Below, in pieces: positions 15,869 to 25,388 of a DNA stretch of 64,000 nucleotides. The stretch's first letter is position 1, and each line of letters opens with the position of its first letter. Both the position numbers and the translations under genes were made by a program. The notes below the pieces were generated by a model that was not told the origin of the DNA, made no database searches, and was given only the letters and a program-made list of their open reading frames with translations. Source of the DNA: Planctomycetota bacterium (GTDB lineage Bacteria > Planctomycetota > UBA11346). The stretch spans positions 1 to 64,000 of the forward strand of contig BJHQ01000023.1 in NCBI GenBank assembly GCA_014193115.1, in the 5' to 3' direction.

Positions 15869-16777
15869 GTGAGAACCGCCTTCCTCGGCACCCCGGAGAT
15901 CGCCGTCCCGGCCCTGCGTCTCCTGGCCAAGCGCACCGATCTGCGCCTAGTCATCACCCAGCCCGACCGCCCGGCCGGCCGCGGCAACCGACTGACCCCG
16001 CCAGCGGTCAAGGTGGCCGCCCAAGAACTCGGCCTGCCGCTCTGGCAACCCGAAACCACCAAAGGCAGCGGAGCCGCCGAGCGCCTGACATCCGTCGATC
16101 TGGCAGTGGTGCTGGCCTATGGCGAACTGCTCCGCGAGCCGGTGCTGAACGCGCCGCGCTTGGGCTGCGTCAACCTGCACGGTTCGCTGCTGCCGCGCTG
16201 GCGCGGAGCCAGCCCGCTGCAAGCCGCGATCCGCGCCGGCGACTCCACCACCGGCATGACCGTCATGCGCATGGTCCGCGCCCTGGATGCCGGGCCGATC
16301 TTCAGCTTGCACCCGATTCCGCTGCCCGACGACGCCACCCTGCCCTGGCTCCACGACCGGATGGCCGACCTCGCCGCCACCGCCCTCGACCACCACCTGA
16401 CCGAAGCCGAAACCGCCACAGCGGTGCCCCAGGACGACAGCCAGGCGACCTATTGCCGAAAACTGACGGCGGATGACGGCAAACTCGATTTCACCAAATC
16501 AATGGCCGAACTCGACCGCTGGGTCAGAGCCTATACCCCGGCACCCGGCTGCTGGGTCCCGTTGCCCGGCGGCCAACGCCTGCGGATCCTGGCACTCAAA
16601 CCCCGCCCCGGGATCACCGCCCCACTCGGCGAACGCGCCAACGAACCACGGACCCTGCTCATCGGCTGCGCAGACGGCGCCGTCGAGATCACCCGCCTGC
16701 AATCCCCGGGAGGCAGCCCGTTAAACAGCGCTGATTGGCTGAACGGGCATGGGTGGCCGTTATTTGAATTAGGCTGA
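15869..16777 (+). CDS. fmt: methionyl-tRNA formyltransferase
   Basis: 302 residues from the GTG at 15869, which gives the family N terminus VRTAFLGTPEIAVPALR. Fmt formylates initiator Met-tRNA with 10-formyl-tetrahydrofolate. The catalytic core has LAYGELL, the VNLHGSLLPRWRGASPLQ block with the key Asn and His, and the distal D in ALDAGPIF. The C-terminal tRNA-binding domain is present (DFTKSMAELDRWVRAYTPAPG). The open frame extends about 41 codons upstream through a strong inverted repeat, which I reject as coding. Its stop lies 7 bases from the stop of the convergent pilin operon. Confidence 0.95.
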   Translation: MRTAFLGTPEIAVPALRLLAKRTDLRLVITQPDRPAGRGNRLTPPAVKVAAQELGLPLWQPETTKGSGAAERLTSVDLAVVLAYGELLREPVLNAPRLGCVNLHGSLLPRWRGASPLQAAIRAGDSTTGMTVMRMVRALDAGPIFSLHPIPLPDDATLPWLHDRMADLAATALDHHLTEAETATAVPQDDSQATYCRKLTADDGKLDFTKSMAELDRWVRAYTPAPGCWVPLPGGQRLRILALKPRPGITAPLGERANEPRTLLIGCADGAVEITRLQSPGGSPLNSADWLNGHGWPLFELG

Positions 16778-16783
16778 CCTGGC

Positions 16784-18412
16784 TTATTTGACTTCGACCG
16801 GATTAGTGATCAGACATTCCACCGAAACACCTCCAATCGTTGCCGTCTGACGCAGACTCGATCCCTTCCAAGGCGGCGTCGAACCTGAGTTCTGGTCCCA
16901 GCGCTGCGCCTGGGTTGCTGTCGTCACCTGCGCCCAAAGGCCGCGTAAAATCTTGCGATCGGTCAGAGGTACGGGGATCTGCGGCGCAATCGTCGAATTG
17001 ACGCCGATATCGGCGTCCACCCCAGCGGTCTCGGCAGTCCAAGTCAAAGGGGCATTTCCGTTGAAACCAGGAATCGCCGGATCGGTGGGTTCGGGCGAAC
17101 CATCTGGCTTCAATTTTGCCCATTTCCGCGTTGGCCCGACCGCGCCACCGGATAAAAAAATAGAGCGATCGTAACCCAACATTTTTCGGTAGGCCTGTAA
17201 CAAATAATCTCTTCTTCGCATCGCCGTCTTCTGAAACCAGGTTCCTCCGGTTGCGTCGCCGGCGGCAGGATACGTTCCCGATGCGTTCAAATACGGATCG
17301 TAAACACCAGACGGCAATGGGAATGTCGCAATCTGTGCTAAATGTCTGGGTGGAACAAATACATAGGATGAAAGCACCAATGGATTCCCCCATCGATCAT
17401 TCCACAAACGCTCTGGCTTACGATCGCCACGATAATCGGCCAATCCAGTTGATCCTGAAAGAGAACCCGCATACATGAACAGACGGGTCGTTAATAATGG
17501 CGAGAACAAACCCAAATGGTTCGCAGCCGGCGCCTCCAAATCGCCGATGCTTCGAATCGATTCATAGCCTGCGAGCGTGGCCTTGGCTTTAATTACCGTG
17601 ATATCGTGTTCCTCTTTTCCGGTATACAAGGGATATGGCCTGATCTGGCTCCTAGCAAATGGTGAATTCCCGATGGTGAGTCCAGGCGGAACTGGCTCAT
17701 ACTGAGTTGTACTTTGTCCAACGCTGGTCATTGGCGTTGGAAAGACACATACCGAACCGACATGTGGGGTCACGGTGGGCGGTATCGGTTGATCCCACGT
17801 TGGTAAAGGCCAGGAAACAGGCCAAGCAGCATAGTACCAATACGCGGATGGTCGTCGTTTTATGGTCATAATCTCACGTGAAGGCGATATATCCGCGACG
17901 TCATCGATCGATTCAATATTTTGTACTTGATTAGTGCCCCAACCATACGACGAAAATCTCCGATTGATCTCACTTTTCGATACACTAGAAACCAACACCC
18001 ACGGGGGAAGGCAATTCTGAGGATTGGTAGAAGTCGCACCTAATAGACAAGTTCCAGCAGTTGAACCAAACATGCCCGAATCTTGAAGATCGGCTATGAT
18101 TGATCTCAGTGGCCGAAATCGCATGTCGAGACCCAATCCATCCAAAAACAAAGCCTCGATAGAAGAGCTTGACTTGTTTCGCTGTATTGATTCTATCGCT
18201 CCATCGATCCGCTGAATGGTCACCAGCCACTTACTTTGAGTAATCATATACGAACCAAATGACAATACCATTCCGGCCAGCACACCAATGATGGCAATGA
18301 CAATGAGCAGTTCCATCAAAGAAAAACCAGTCGTCCCTCCACGGGTGAATGATTTCTCGCCGCCTTTGGCGTGAGAAGCACGGGCTTTCCCGAGTGAACA
18401 TTTTCTGATCAT
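16784..18412 (-). CDS. large pseudopilin, last gene of pilin operon
   Basis: A 542-residue prepilin with an unusually long basic leader (about 29 residues) ending GGTTG/FSLMELLIVIA, Glu at position 5, then a hydrophobic helix. The remaining 480 residues form a large exported domain rich in Pro, Trp, Tyr, Ser and Thr that I do not recognise. Its ATG overlaps the stop of the upstream gene by 4 bases (ATGA), so translation is probably coupled. The base composition is lower in GC than fmt beside it. It is one of two extra pilins after the G-H-I-J-K-like set. Confidence 0.8.
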   Translation of the reverse strand: MIRKCSLGKARASHAKGGEKSFTRGGTTGFSLMELLIVIAIIGVLAGMVLSFGSYMITQSKWLVTIQRIDGAIESIQRNKSSSSIEALFLDGLGLDMRFRPLRSIIADLQDSGMFGSTAGTCLLGATSTNPQNCLPPWVLVSSVSKSEINRRFSSYGWGTNQVQNIESIDDVADISPSREIMTIKRRPSAYWYYAAWPVSWPLPTWDQPIPPTVTPHVGSVCVFPTPMTSVGQSTTQYEPVPPGLTIGNSPFARSQIRPYPLYTGKEEHDITVIKAKATLAGYESIRSIGDLEAPAANHLGLFSPLLTTRLFMYAGSLSGSTGLADYRGDRKPERLWNDRWGNPLVLSSYVFVPPRHLAQIATFPLPSGVYDPYLNASGTYPAAGDATGGTWFQKTAMRRRDYLLQAYRKMLGYDRSIFLSGGAVGPTRKWAKLKPDGSPEPTDPAIPGFNGNAPLTWTAETAGVDADIGVNSTIAPQIPVPLTDRKILRGLWAQVTTATQAQRWDQNSGSTPPWKGSSLRQTATIGGVSVECLITNPVEVK

Positions 18413-19629
18413 TGCTGGCTCACAATATTATCTACTGTTCCATCAAGATCGTCACCGCCGCGAGTGGCCTGAGCAGTACTGGCGGCTGAATTGATCGCTC
18501 GGTTTGGTCCGGGATTGCACAAAAAAACACCATCCTTCCCAGCCGAGGCCAAACGCAATCCGTCTTGATTCCAGCACAGCATTTCCCTGCCCCAGGCGTC
18601 CACCACAACGGTGCCACGCAAACGATAGACCTGCCACTGCAAGTCGGCCGAGCGTTGATAACAACCAGCGCTCCAAGAAGGCATGAGCTGCGATTCTGCG
18701 CGACCTACGTATGCACGGCGTTGCAGAATCAGGGCACCTTCGTACGACCAATGAACTGCTCCATCAGTAATGTCGTCAGCCGTTGATGCTGGTCCGCCTG
18801 TTCCAGAGGTCCCACCAACGATGCAGCGATAATAACGACCTGCATTGGACACCATGACGCCGGAATTATAGAGTGTACTGGGCGACCATATGGTTGTACC
18901 TGTCGTGGTTTTGATGCAACCCAATCTTGCTAATTCATCCATTCCACCGGTTCCCAGGGTCGATTCGAGCGATCTCAATTGAACGCTTTCCAACGAATTA
19001 AACGAAGTGCCGTCCTCGCCTATTGGCGAAATCAGATGAAAGGGATTCGGAAATGATGAATTATCAAAATTCGGACCGCCAGGCAGCGTGGTAGCACCAG
19101 GACGCGGCTGATTCAGCAATCGAAACGCCGTGATCCCAGGATAACTCGATGCTGGCTTCCCAATTCCCACCGTTCCGCCAAGAATCCTGCACATTTTCCG
19201 CTCAAGACCAAAGAGGAAGGGCAGGTCCCCAGAACTGACGATCCCATCATAACAATCGTCTGCTTTGATAGCCCGACTCTGGGCCCCAGGAATCCAGGCA
19301 TCGTTCGCCACATCCAAAGCTTCGCCGGTCACCGAAACCAACGCTCCGCCCAATTTACGGTTGAACCGCGGTCTTCCGCTTCCTCCAGCAGACGCAGTGT
19401 CCGCACTGCCAGCAAGAGGATGCTCAACGGTTCCCGAAATGCTTCCAGATTGCGCACCAGATGCTCCCAATACGCTCAGAATCGTCCGAATCGAATTCTT
19501 AGTCATAATCGGCTTTCGCTGTTCACTTAGAATATTCGCTCCGACTAACAGTAGGCTGCCCAAAAGCAGAACGATAATGACCACCATGAGCATTTCAATG
19601 ATGGTAAACGCAGCGTGAGACATACACAT
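18409..19629 (-). CDS. pseudopilin with large C-terminal domain
   Basis: About 406 residues. A short leader ends in A rather than G: SHAA/FTIIEMLMVVIIV, with Glu at position 5 of the mature form. Three in-frame ATGs lie close together (19635, 19629, 19623); I chose 19629 because it overlaps the upstream stop as TGATG, typical of coupled reinitiation. The C-terminal domain contains several Cys residues that could pair after export and ends near DDLDGTVDNIVSQQ. The function of the exported domain is unknown. It overlaps the next gene by 4 bases. Confidence 0.8.
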   Translation of the reverse strand: MCMSHAAFTIIEMLMVVIIVLLLGSLLLVGANILSEQRKPIMTKNSIRTILSVLGASGAQSGSISGTVEHPLAGSADTASAGGSGRPRFNRKLGGALVSVTGEALDVANDAWIPGAQSRAIKADDCYDGIVSSGDLPFLFGLERKMCRILGGTVGIGKPASSYPGITAFRLLNQPRPGATTLPGGPNFDNSSFPNPFHLISPIGEDGTSFNSLESVQLRSLESTLGTGGMDELARLGCIKTTTGTTIWSPSTLYNSGVMVSNAGRYYRCIVGGTSGTGGPASTADDITDGAVHWSYEGALILQRRAYVGRAESQLMPSWSAGCYQRSADLQWQVYRLRGTVVVDAWGREMLCWNQDGLRLASAGKDGVFLCNPGPNRAINSAASTAQATRGGDDLDGTVDNIVSQQ

Positions 19630-20936
19630 CACCATCGAGGCGGTTCAGATGGAAGTCGCTGAATCCACGAAAAGGTACCAAATGCATGCGTATTTACCCC
19701 AGATCGCGACCCGCTCCAGTTTCCCGGTGGCGACTGATTTACTGCCGGTGGATTCCCTCCGTTAGGATAGTTTGGAACATCAACTACATCAAACTGAGCA
19801 TTATAACTCCCACCTTGATTCCCCGACCAACAGACGCGATACCAAAGTATACGCTCTTGGCTTCGTAGGCGATGAAACAAATTCTGGTCACCTCCAAATC
19901 GTTGCGTTGCTCCACAATTGGCCACCTCTTGCCAGGAACGATATCCACCGGTCGCCCCGCCACCGCAGGTGATAATGAACACACCATCACTCGATCGTAG
20001 ATATTTCCCAGAGACAACAGGATCCGGCTTGCTAAGTGCCACCGTGTCAAAGTAGGGTTCTGTCAGCGTTCCGACCATAACGCTTTTTCCATCGTGCTCA
20101 CTTGGAAGTTCTCGATATACCCGAAACCAAGCTCGGTTGATCGTCTCGGGAACATACAAAGGCGACGGTGCCAAGGGCGAGGAAATTGCGACTCCAGAAA
20201 TCGTGCGTTTCCCTGATATAAAGTCAGCACCGGACACTGGGCTGTTCTTATCACCATGAACATCAGCAACGGGCTGAGGTTGAAGAAACATTGGGGCACG
20301 ATTCATCGCCGCAGTACGCAGGGCCACCATCGCAGCAGAACCGGTCCAGCCCTTACTGTAATCTGCTCCTACGCCAGGAAGAAAATCATCTGAAATCATG
20401 ACCGGGTTCATGGTGAAATGGGCCGTTGTTGCATACGGCGGCAGCAACCAACGCGCCATTTCGCACCGGCATGCGCCACCGGGATGCGGCCAATAGTCAA
20501 TGCGCTTATTATCATTACCGCCGGCCGGATCAATTTGCGTGTATCCGTAGTCATCCCACGGAACTTTCGGCGGAATACTCGGCGTCGACCCCTCACTGTC
20601 ATCAAACGGATAGCCACCCGTTCGCCACCAAGTCGGCTGAGGTATATCCCCAGCAGTGCTGCTCCTCGGCGGACGCGGGCCAATGCTGCCATTGCGATTG
20701 TCGACCCATCCGTGACCAGGACTGCCCCAACCCATTCGGCTCGATTCTAGTAGGTAAAGACAGGCAGCGCTGAGCATGATCCTGGCCTGTGCCTCACGGA
20801 CCAATGGTTGAGCCGCGCTCGCATCCTCTCTTGTACGCAATAGGAAAACCGCGGCTAATACAGCCAAAATGCTCACCAATCCGGTTATTAACAAAAGTGC
20901 ACTGGCACGACAGGGATTTTGAATAGGTGGGATCAT
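19629..20936 (-). CDS. GspK/PilX-like minor pseudopilin
   Basis: A 435-residue protein. From the ATG at 20936, which overlaps the upstream stop by 4 bases, it starts MIPPIQNPCRASALLLITG and a hydrophobic segment to about residue 32 then RTREDASAA. This style of N terminus, with ASALLL instead of GFTLIE and no Glu at position 5, is typical of GspK and PilX, the tip subunits. The exported part is Pro/Gly/Trp-rich with several Cys. It follows the J-like gene, as gspK does in type II secretion operons. GspK identity is inferred from position and N terminus only. Confidence 0.75.
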   Translation of the reverse strand: MIPPIQNPCRASALLLITGLVSILAVLAAVFLLRTREDASAAQPLVREAQARIMLSAACLYLLESSRMGWGSPGHGWVDNRNGSIGPRPPRSSTAGDIPQPTWWRTGGYPFDDSEGSTPSIPPKVPWDDYGYTQIDPAGGNDNKRIDYWPHPGGACRCEMARWLLPPYATTAHFTMNPVMISDDFLPGVGADYSKGWTGSAAMVALRTAAMNRAPMFLQPQPVADVHGDKNSPVSGADFISGKRTISGVAISSPLAPSPLYVPETINRAWFRVYRELPSEHDGKSVMVGTLTEPYFDTVALSKPDPVVSGKYLRSSDGVFIITCGGGATGGYRSWQEVANCGATQRFGGDQNLFHRLRSQERILWYRVCWSGNQGGSYNAQFDVVDVPNYPNGGNPPAVNQSPPGNWSGSRSGVNTHAFGTFSWIQRLPSEPPRW

Positions 20937-22513
20937 TGGTACGCATCTCCCATATCGGTGCGAATCATCCCCCAATGCTGACGGGCTCCTCGGAGATCGG
21001 TTCCCAAAGAATTACATAGCAGCAACAACCTACGACCGTCAGGACGGATGACCACAGACCCTACACGATCAATATTGCGGCCTTGGCTGCACAGCCTGAA
21101 TATGGAAATGCGCATGGCTTTCCCCCTGTTTTCAAAAATCGAGGTTGTTGCGACTGTCGTCGAACCCGATGGGGATAATGGGATCAATTGGGTCTCAATC
21201 TGATTATCAGGAAGATAATCAGAAAATATTCCGGAGCCCAAATAATTACCGCTGGTATGACACGAATAAATTCCATTTCTCGGATTGGTCCAGAAACACG
21301 GGATGCTCAACTTTCCATATCCGTTGATCGGACGAATGGTCGGATACATTGACCAGGAACTTTGACGCAGACTCAAGTCATTCCGACCATTTGCACCGAG
21401 CAGGAGAACATCCATATCACACAGAGCATACGACGTACATGCTTGGCGCCATGCAGATGGTGGATCGTAAATGTTACCAAACAGCATCTTTGAATAGTCG
21501 AGAGAATTTTTCACCGATGCAAGCGACGGAGGGTACACTTGGATATTTCCTAGGTAATCTGTGGTCACCGAAGCGAGAGAAGTGCCAACATCCATTGCCC
21601 ATGGCACTTCGCCCATGTCGTAAAATTTAGCCGTATCAGCCCTTGTCGAAGAACCAAAAATAAGCAACGCGGCCGGATCCGTACCCATCGCGCCGGTTCC
21701 ACCATGGATCGATGGCCCGCGTAAACGATCGTGTCGCTGAACCAACAAGAGCGATCCTCTCGGCGCATACGATAAAATACCGAAGGTCCCTAGGACACGA
21801 TACAAATTGAGGAAAGCATTTGGGCGGTACCCGCCAGGACCGGCAATGCGATCCGTGAGTACCTCATCGACATACGGTCCAGGATCCGTGGCCTCACTCA
21901 TCTCCGTATGAGAAATCAGAGCATAATCACCATAGACTTGCAGCGGCGACCACTCTGCGGGGACGCCACTCCAATAGTCCCGATATATGTACGCCGAAAT
22001 TAGATAAAGGTCTTGGTTACTTTGTCTTGTCGCATTGTATCGTCCGCGTCTATTATCAAATGGCCTTATGTTTGAAAATAAATGCCCTCGGTACCATGAT
22101 CGTTGGTCATGGGGTAAGAGCACATTCGGATTCGGAACCAGACCACTGAAAGTCACATCCTGCTGATCCGTTGCAGAAAAGGCCACTCGACGGAATATCC
22201 TTTTATTTCCAGCATCATCAACTGGAGTCGCATCTGACTTGACAATGCCGGAACTATCCACCTGGAGGTCCGAATTATAGGAAGCGCACCATGGCGGATC
22301 TGGATTCGCCGAACTATTCCAAAAATCCGCGTCATCCAAGGCGAAAAGCAATCCCTGACGAAGCAACTCGCCATCCTCACGAATCTCAGACACTACGCCC
22401 ATGGCCTTGGTCAACAATCGAATCGTTCCAAACGCCATCACCAAAATGGTAGCGATGAGTGAAATCGCCACGATCATTTCCAGCAGGGTGAACCCGGATG
22501 CATGCTTTCTCAT
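20933..22513 (-). CDS. GspJ-like pseudopilin with large C-terminal domain
   Basis: A 526-residue prepilin, more than twice the usual GspJ length. The ATG at 22513 has the best ribosome site of the operon (GGAGG, 5 bases upstream) and gives leader MRKHASG/FTLLEMIVAISLIA with Glu at position 5. The early mature region (VVSEIREDGELLRQGLLFALDDADFW) resembles GspJ. The remainder is a long Tyr/Asn/Asp/Ser-rich exported domain with no family I recognise. The stop of the upstream 718-codon frame lies only 2 bases before this ATG, inside the ribosome-site region. Confidence 0.8.
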   Translation of the reverse strand: MRKHASGFTLLEMIVAISLIATILVMAFGTIRLLTKAMGVVSEIREDGELLRQGLLFALDDADFWNSSANPDPPWCASYNSDLQVDSSGIVKSDATPVDDAGNKRIFRRVAFSATDQQDVTFSGLVPNPNVLLPHDQRSWYRGHLFSNIRPFDNRRGRYNATRQSNQDLYLISAYIYRDYWSGVPAEWSPLQVYGDYALISHTEMSEATDPGPYVDEVLTDRIAGPGGYRPNAFLNLYRVLGTFGILSYAPRGSLLLVQRHDRLRGPSIHGGTGAMGTDPAALLIFGSSTRADTAKFYDMGEVPWAMDVGTSLASVTTDYLGNIQVYPPSLASVKNSLDYSKMLFGNIYDPPSAWRQACTSYALCDMDVLLLGANGRNDLSLRQSSWSMYPTIRPINGYGKLSIPCFWTNPRNGIYSCHTSGNYLGSGIFSDYLPDNQIETQLIPLSPSGSTTVATTSIFENRGKAMRISIFRLCSQGRNIDRVGSVVIRPDGRRLLLLCNSLGTDLRGARQHWGMIRTDMGDAYQ

Positions 22514-22515
22514 GA

Positions 22516-24672
22516 TTACCTCCTTACGCCACAAGGGCCAACAGGATCATAAATCATGTATCGAGACAGAGTTTCCGCCCGCAGTCGTCGACTCGCTGGA
22601 ATTGTTCCGCGATCATATCGCCCATTCCCATTCCGATCCGCGCCATGTTGACCGAAGCCATACAGCCAACTTTCTCCTGCGTTTTTTGCCGCCAAAACGT
22701 CGAAGAATTTCAAATCGAGTCCCGCCGTTGTATTATCCCCACGTGCACCACGATTGGAAATTCGCTCTGGCGTCATCCAAATGAAGGGCCATTCCGGCAT
22801 ATTATACATCAGAATTCCACTCCCGTATGCATTACCGCCAGTCCCAAAGTTAGTGCCATTATCATACTGATACATCCAGGTTGCGTCGAATGGCGCCGAC
22901 GGCGCAGATTCGGCATCCTCATAATTCAACCAATCAGCGGACCAAAACACCAATTCTCGACAGCGTTCAGAAGCATCGAATGCCTTATTGAAATGGAAAC
23001 CGCCCGGATCGTCAGCCGGATTGAGCAACCAGGGCTTTCCACTATTTTGAGCTGAATCACTCGTTCGATGGTATGATCCTTGGGCGCCTGGTTGATTATG
23101 CGTATTATACGCTGAAACCCATTTGGGGTTGATCAATCGATGGAATCCATCCCAACTCGGTGGTTGTGGTGTTCCGTGATTTGGCGGATCGTAATATCCA
23201 TAGCTTTGCTTTCCCGAATAAATGGGTGAAAAAATAGTTGGTCGATCACTGTACAGGCGATAGTATTCCTCCCTATAGTTGTAATAATTGAACGGAACTG
23301 TACCCCTATTGGCCGCATTTCCTGGGAATAGATCGAATGCCCAAAGTGGTCTATCCATGAAGGACTGGCGATTTGCCGGTCTTGGACAGCAAAGATCGTT
23401 GGGATTCTCCGAAGAATAAACTGTTATCCAACGCATGCAATTCTCGTGGGCCATCCGCGCAAATTCAATATCCTCCTTCAGAAGTTGAAAACCATCGTAA
23501 TATTTCCGGTTTGTGCTTGCCAGGGCAGCACCTGGATCGTCAAAAACACTGGAACTGGCAGAATTTGTTAAACCTGGATGATCCTGGTTCATGTCGCACA
23601 GCAGCCACGCCGCAGTCGATGCGCCCAGTCCCCAGACATCCGACGGAAAAACATCATACATCCCAGGCGGCTTGTCTTGCAACGATGTGCTTCCATCGGG
23701 CACATAGCGCCCATAGCCGGCGCCACCTTTGGTCTCGATCAACGGCCCGCGAGACCCTGTCACCAGCATTGCCGCATGCGCAAGAAACGTCAGCGCGTAG
23801 ATTCTCGCTGGATGCGGATACCGCCAATTCTCTCCGGCGCAAAGATCGCCTGTCGATATTATTGTGGGTGAATTGATATCCATTTTCGGTGGTATCAACG
23901 TGATTAATGGATTTTTTGAGGCGGGCACCTCTTTTTCAAAAGCATTCGAATCATCCCCTGGCTGCCACGGATTGTGCGACGCAGCGGCGTCAGAACTTGG
24001 ATCTAATGTTTTCATCCATAATTGAAGCGCCATCCTTCGATAATATCGACGCATTTCCAACGTGGGCAACCCGGGTGGCTCTCGATATCGCTCTGCATTA
24101 ACCCCATCCCCCTTTTTAAATGGGGAGGTTACGTAGGGCGATAGAACTGTTGCTCCATCATATGGCGCCAGATCAACAGGATCAAATGGGGCAATGAGAC
24201 GCCACCAGGCGTCGGGCGTCGCGGTTCCCGCATCACTGGTATCCAGCATTTCCACGGGCGGGTACGCATAATATTTTTCTGGGTAGGTGTTTATATAGAC
24301 AGTTCCGTTCGAACCGTCCGAAGTAATTGTCGTTCCATAATATGGCTGTGGAGCTGGCAAGCTTGGTGTAAAAACGTTTCCCCAAAACCAATCATCTGCT
24401 AAATCTTGACCTGCTGCATTTTTGGGCCAATCCATTGCGTGTTTTGCCACATTGGTGCCTTTCCCATTGCTTAATTTGCACGCAATGGGCGACCACCCAT
24501 ATCGGCACAGCGAAAGATAGTCGGCATAGGAACCGGCCCAAATACCAAGCCAAGCCTTATCGAAATCATCGACAGTGGCCGATGCCTTTATTTCTTTGAA
24601 GTACTGCCAGATATTTTTTATGGTTCCGGTTGCATTCGCGGAGACCGTTCTTTCTGGGTTCAAAGTATGCAA
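22516..24672 (-). CDS. 718-codon frame, probably the C-terminal part of the I-like pseudopilin joined by -1 frameshift
   Basis: A 718-residue frame rich in Trp, Tyr, Asn, Asp and Pro, the same bias as the exported domains of its neighbours, but with no signal peptide, prepilin motif or membrane helix. Its only possible upstream start is a TTG at 24672 with no ribosome site, 13 bases inside the preceding pilin gene. The frame stays open upstream of that TTG, back past a G GGA AAC heptamer at 24699-24705 read in the pilin frame. A -1 slip there would fuse 229 residues of pilin to this domain, giving about 957 residues. Read this as half a gene unless independent initiation is shown. A sequencing indel is the main alternative. 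Confidence 0.65.
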   Translation of the reverse strand: MHTLNPERTVSANATGTIKNIWQYFKEIKASATVDDFDKAWLGIWAGSYADYLSLCRYGWSPIACKLSNGKGTNVAKHAMDWPKNAAGQDLADDWFWGNVFTPSLPAPQPYYGTTITSDGSNGTVYINTYPEKYYAYPPVEMLDTSDAGTATPDAWWRLIAPFDPVDLAPYDGATVLSPYVTSPFKKGDGVNAERYREPPGLPTLEMRRYYRRMALQLWMKTLDPSSDAAASHNPWQPGDDSNAFEKEVPASKNPLITLIPPKMDINSPTIISTGDLCAGENWRYPHPARIYALTFLAHAAMLVTGSRGPLIETKGGAGYGRYVPDGSTSLQDKPPGMYDVFPSDVWGLGASTAAWLLCDMNQDHPGLTNSASSSVFDDPGAALASTNRKYYDGFQLLKEDIEFARMAHENCMRWITVYSSENPNDLCCPRPANRQSFMDRPLWAFDLFPGNAANRGTVPFNYYNYREEYYRLYSDRPTIFSPIYSGKQSYGYYDPPNHGTPQPPSWDGFHRLINPKWVSAYNTHNQPGAQGSYHRTSDSAQNSGKPWLLNPADDPGGFHFNKAFDASERCRELVFWSADWLNYEDAESAPSAPFDATWMYQYDNGTNFGTGGNAYGSGILMYNMPEWPFIWMTPERISNRGARGDNTTAGLDLKFFDVLAAKNAGESWLYGFGQHGADRNGNGRYDRGTIPASRRLRAETLSRYMIYDPVGPCGVRR

Positions 24673-25388
24673 TGGCGAGAGAACATAAGGATTGGTATGT
24701 TTCCCCCTGCGCCGGTGCCAATGCCATAATAGTTGAATCGGATACTCAAAAAGGAATCTGGCGGGAATGGATACAATTTGTATATCGGTAAATTATAACA
24801 TGGATGCACCGGCATCAGGTTCTGCTGCGGAAATCCCTTGACCGCGAATATTAACCGCTCTTGATCTGTACTTGATTCCACTCGTTCTGCAAATTTATAT
24901 TCCGTTGCGGACATTCCGCTTATGCTGCCTGGTGGTGGAAAGAATATCATTCCACCCTGATCCAAAATTGAACGAATTTCATCACTATCCGAATCAAGTC
25001 GTTGTGCGATATTCAATGGCAACGGTATCCCGGTTTGAATGCTCATGAACGCCCGACCACAACCAGCGATCATCTGCTCAGCATCGGGGAAGCTCGGCCG
25101 GCTGTATGCACCTCCCCTCGTCATCATGTTCGCATACGAAAGGTCAAGATGGTTCCACCAATTTCCTTTGTTTGGTGTGCTCGGAGTATACAGTGGGAAT
25201 CGTGGATTACCTTGAGCTATGCTCTCCGATACGCTGATTGCCCTCGCCGCTGCGACTGCCTGCATTCTGACAATCTGCTGCGTCTTCATCGCAGGCGGCA
25301 ACATCATCGCCAAGGTCAACAGGGCCGTGGTAACCAGGCCCAAAGACAAGGCCACTTCAATGAGAGAGAATCCGACTCGATGTAACAT
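24660..25388 (-). CDS. GspI/PilV-like pseudopilin (zero-frame product)
   Basis: A 242-residue prepilin with leader MLHRVG/FSLIEVALSLGLV, Glu at position 5 and a long hydrophobic helix; this FSLIEV style is typical of GspI/PilV. The ATG abuts the upstream stop (TAGATG). After residue 229 the frame crosses G GGA AAC and ends 13 codons later in an unremarkable tail. The -1 frame instead continues for over 720 codons. So this entry may be the short product of a frameshifting gene, or the 5' part of a gene broken by an indel. It occupies the I position in a G-H-I-J-K order. Confidence 0.75.
   Translation of the reverse strand: MLHRVGFSLIEVALSLGLVTTALLTLAMMLPPAMKTQQIVRMQAVAAARAISVSESIAQGNPRFPLYTPSTPNKGNWWNHLDLSYANMMTRGGAYSRPSFPDAEQMIAGCGRAFMSIQTGIPLPLNIAQRLDSDSDEIRSILDQGGMIFFPPPGSISGMSATEYKFAERVESSTDQERLIFAVKGFPQQNLMPVHPCYNLPIYKLYPFPPDSFLSIRFNYYGIGTGAGGNIPILMFSRHCIL
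24699..24705 (-). promoter_or_regulatory. candidate -1 ribosomal frameshift heptamer
   Basis: On the minus strand the heptamer is G GGA AAC in phase with the pilin codons, matching X XXY YYZ, a class of site known to support -1 frameshifting. Slippage re-pairs on GGG AAA and enters the 718-codon frame. The zero-frame stop is 13 codons downstream. The only possible stimulator I can find by eye is a weak 6-base complement (TTGCAT with ATGCAA, about 33 bases apart). Confidence 0.45.
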
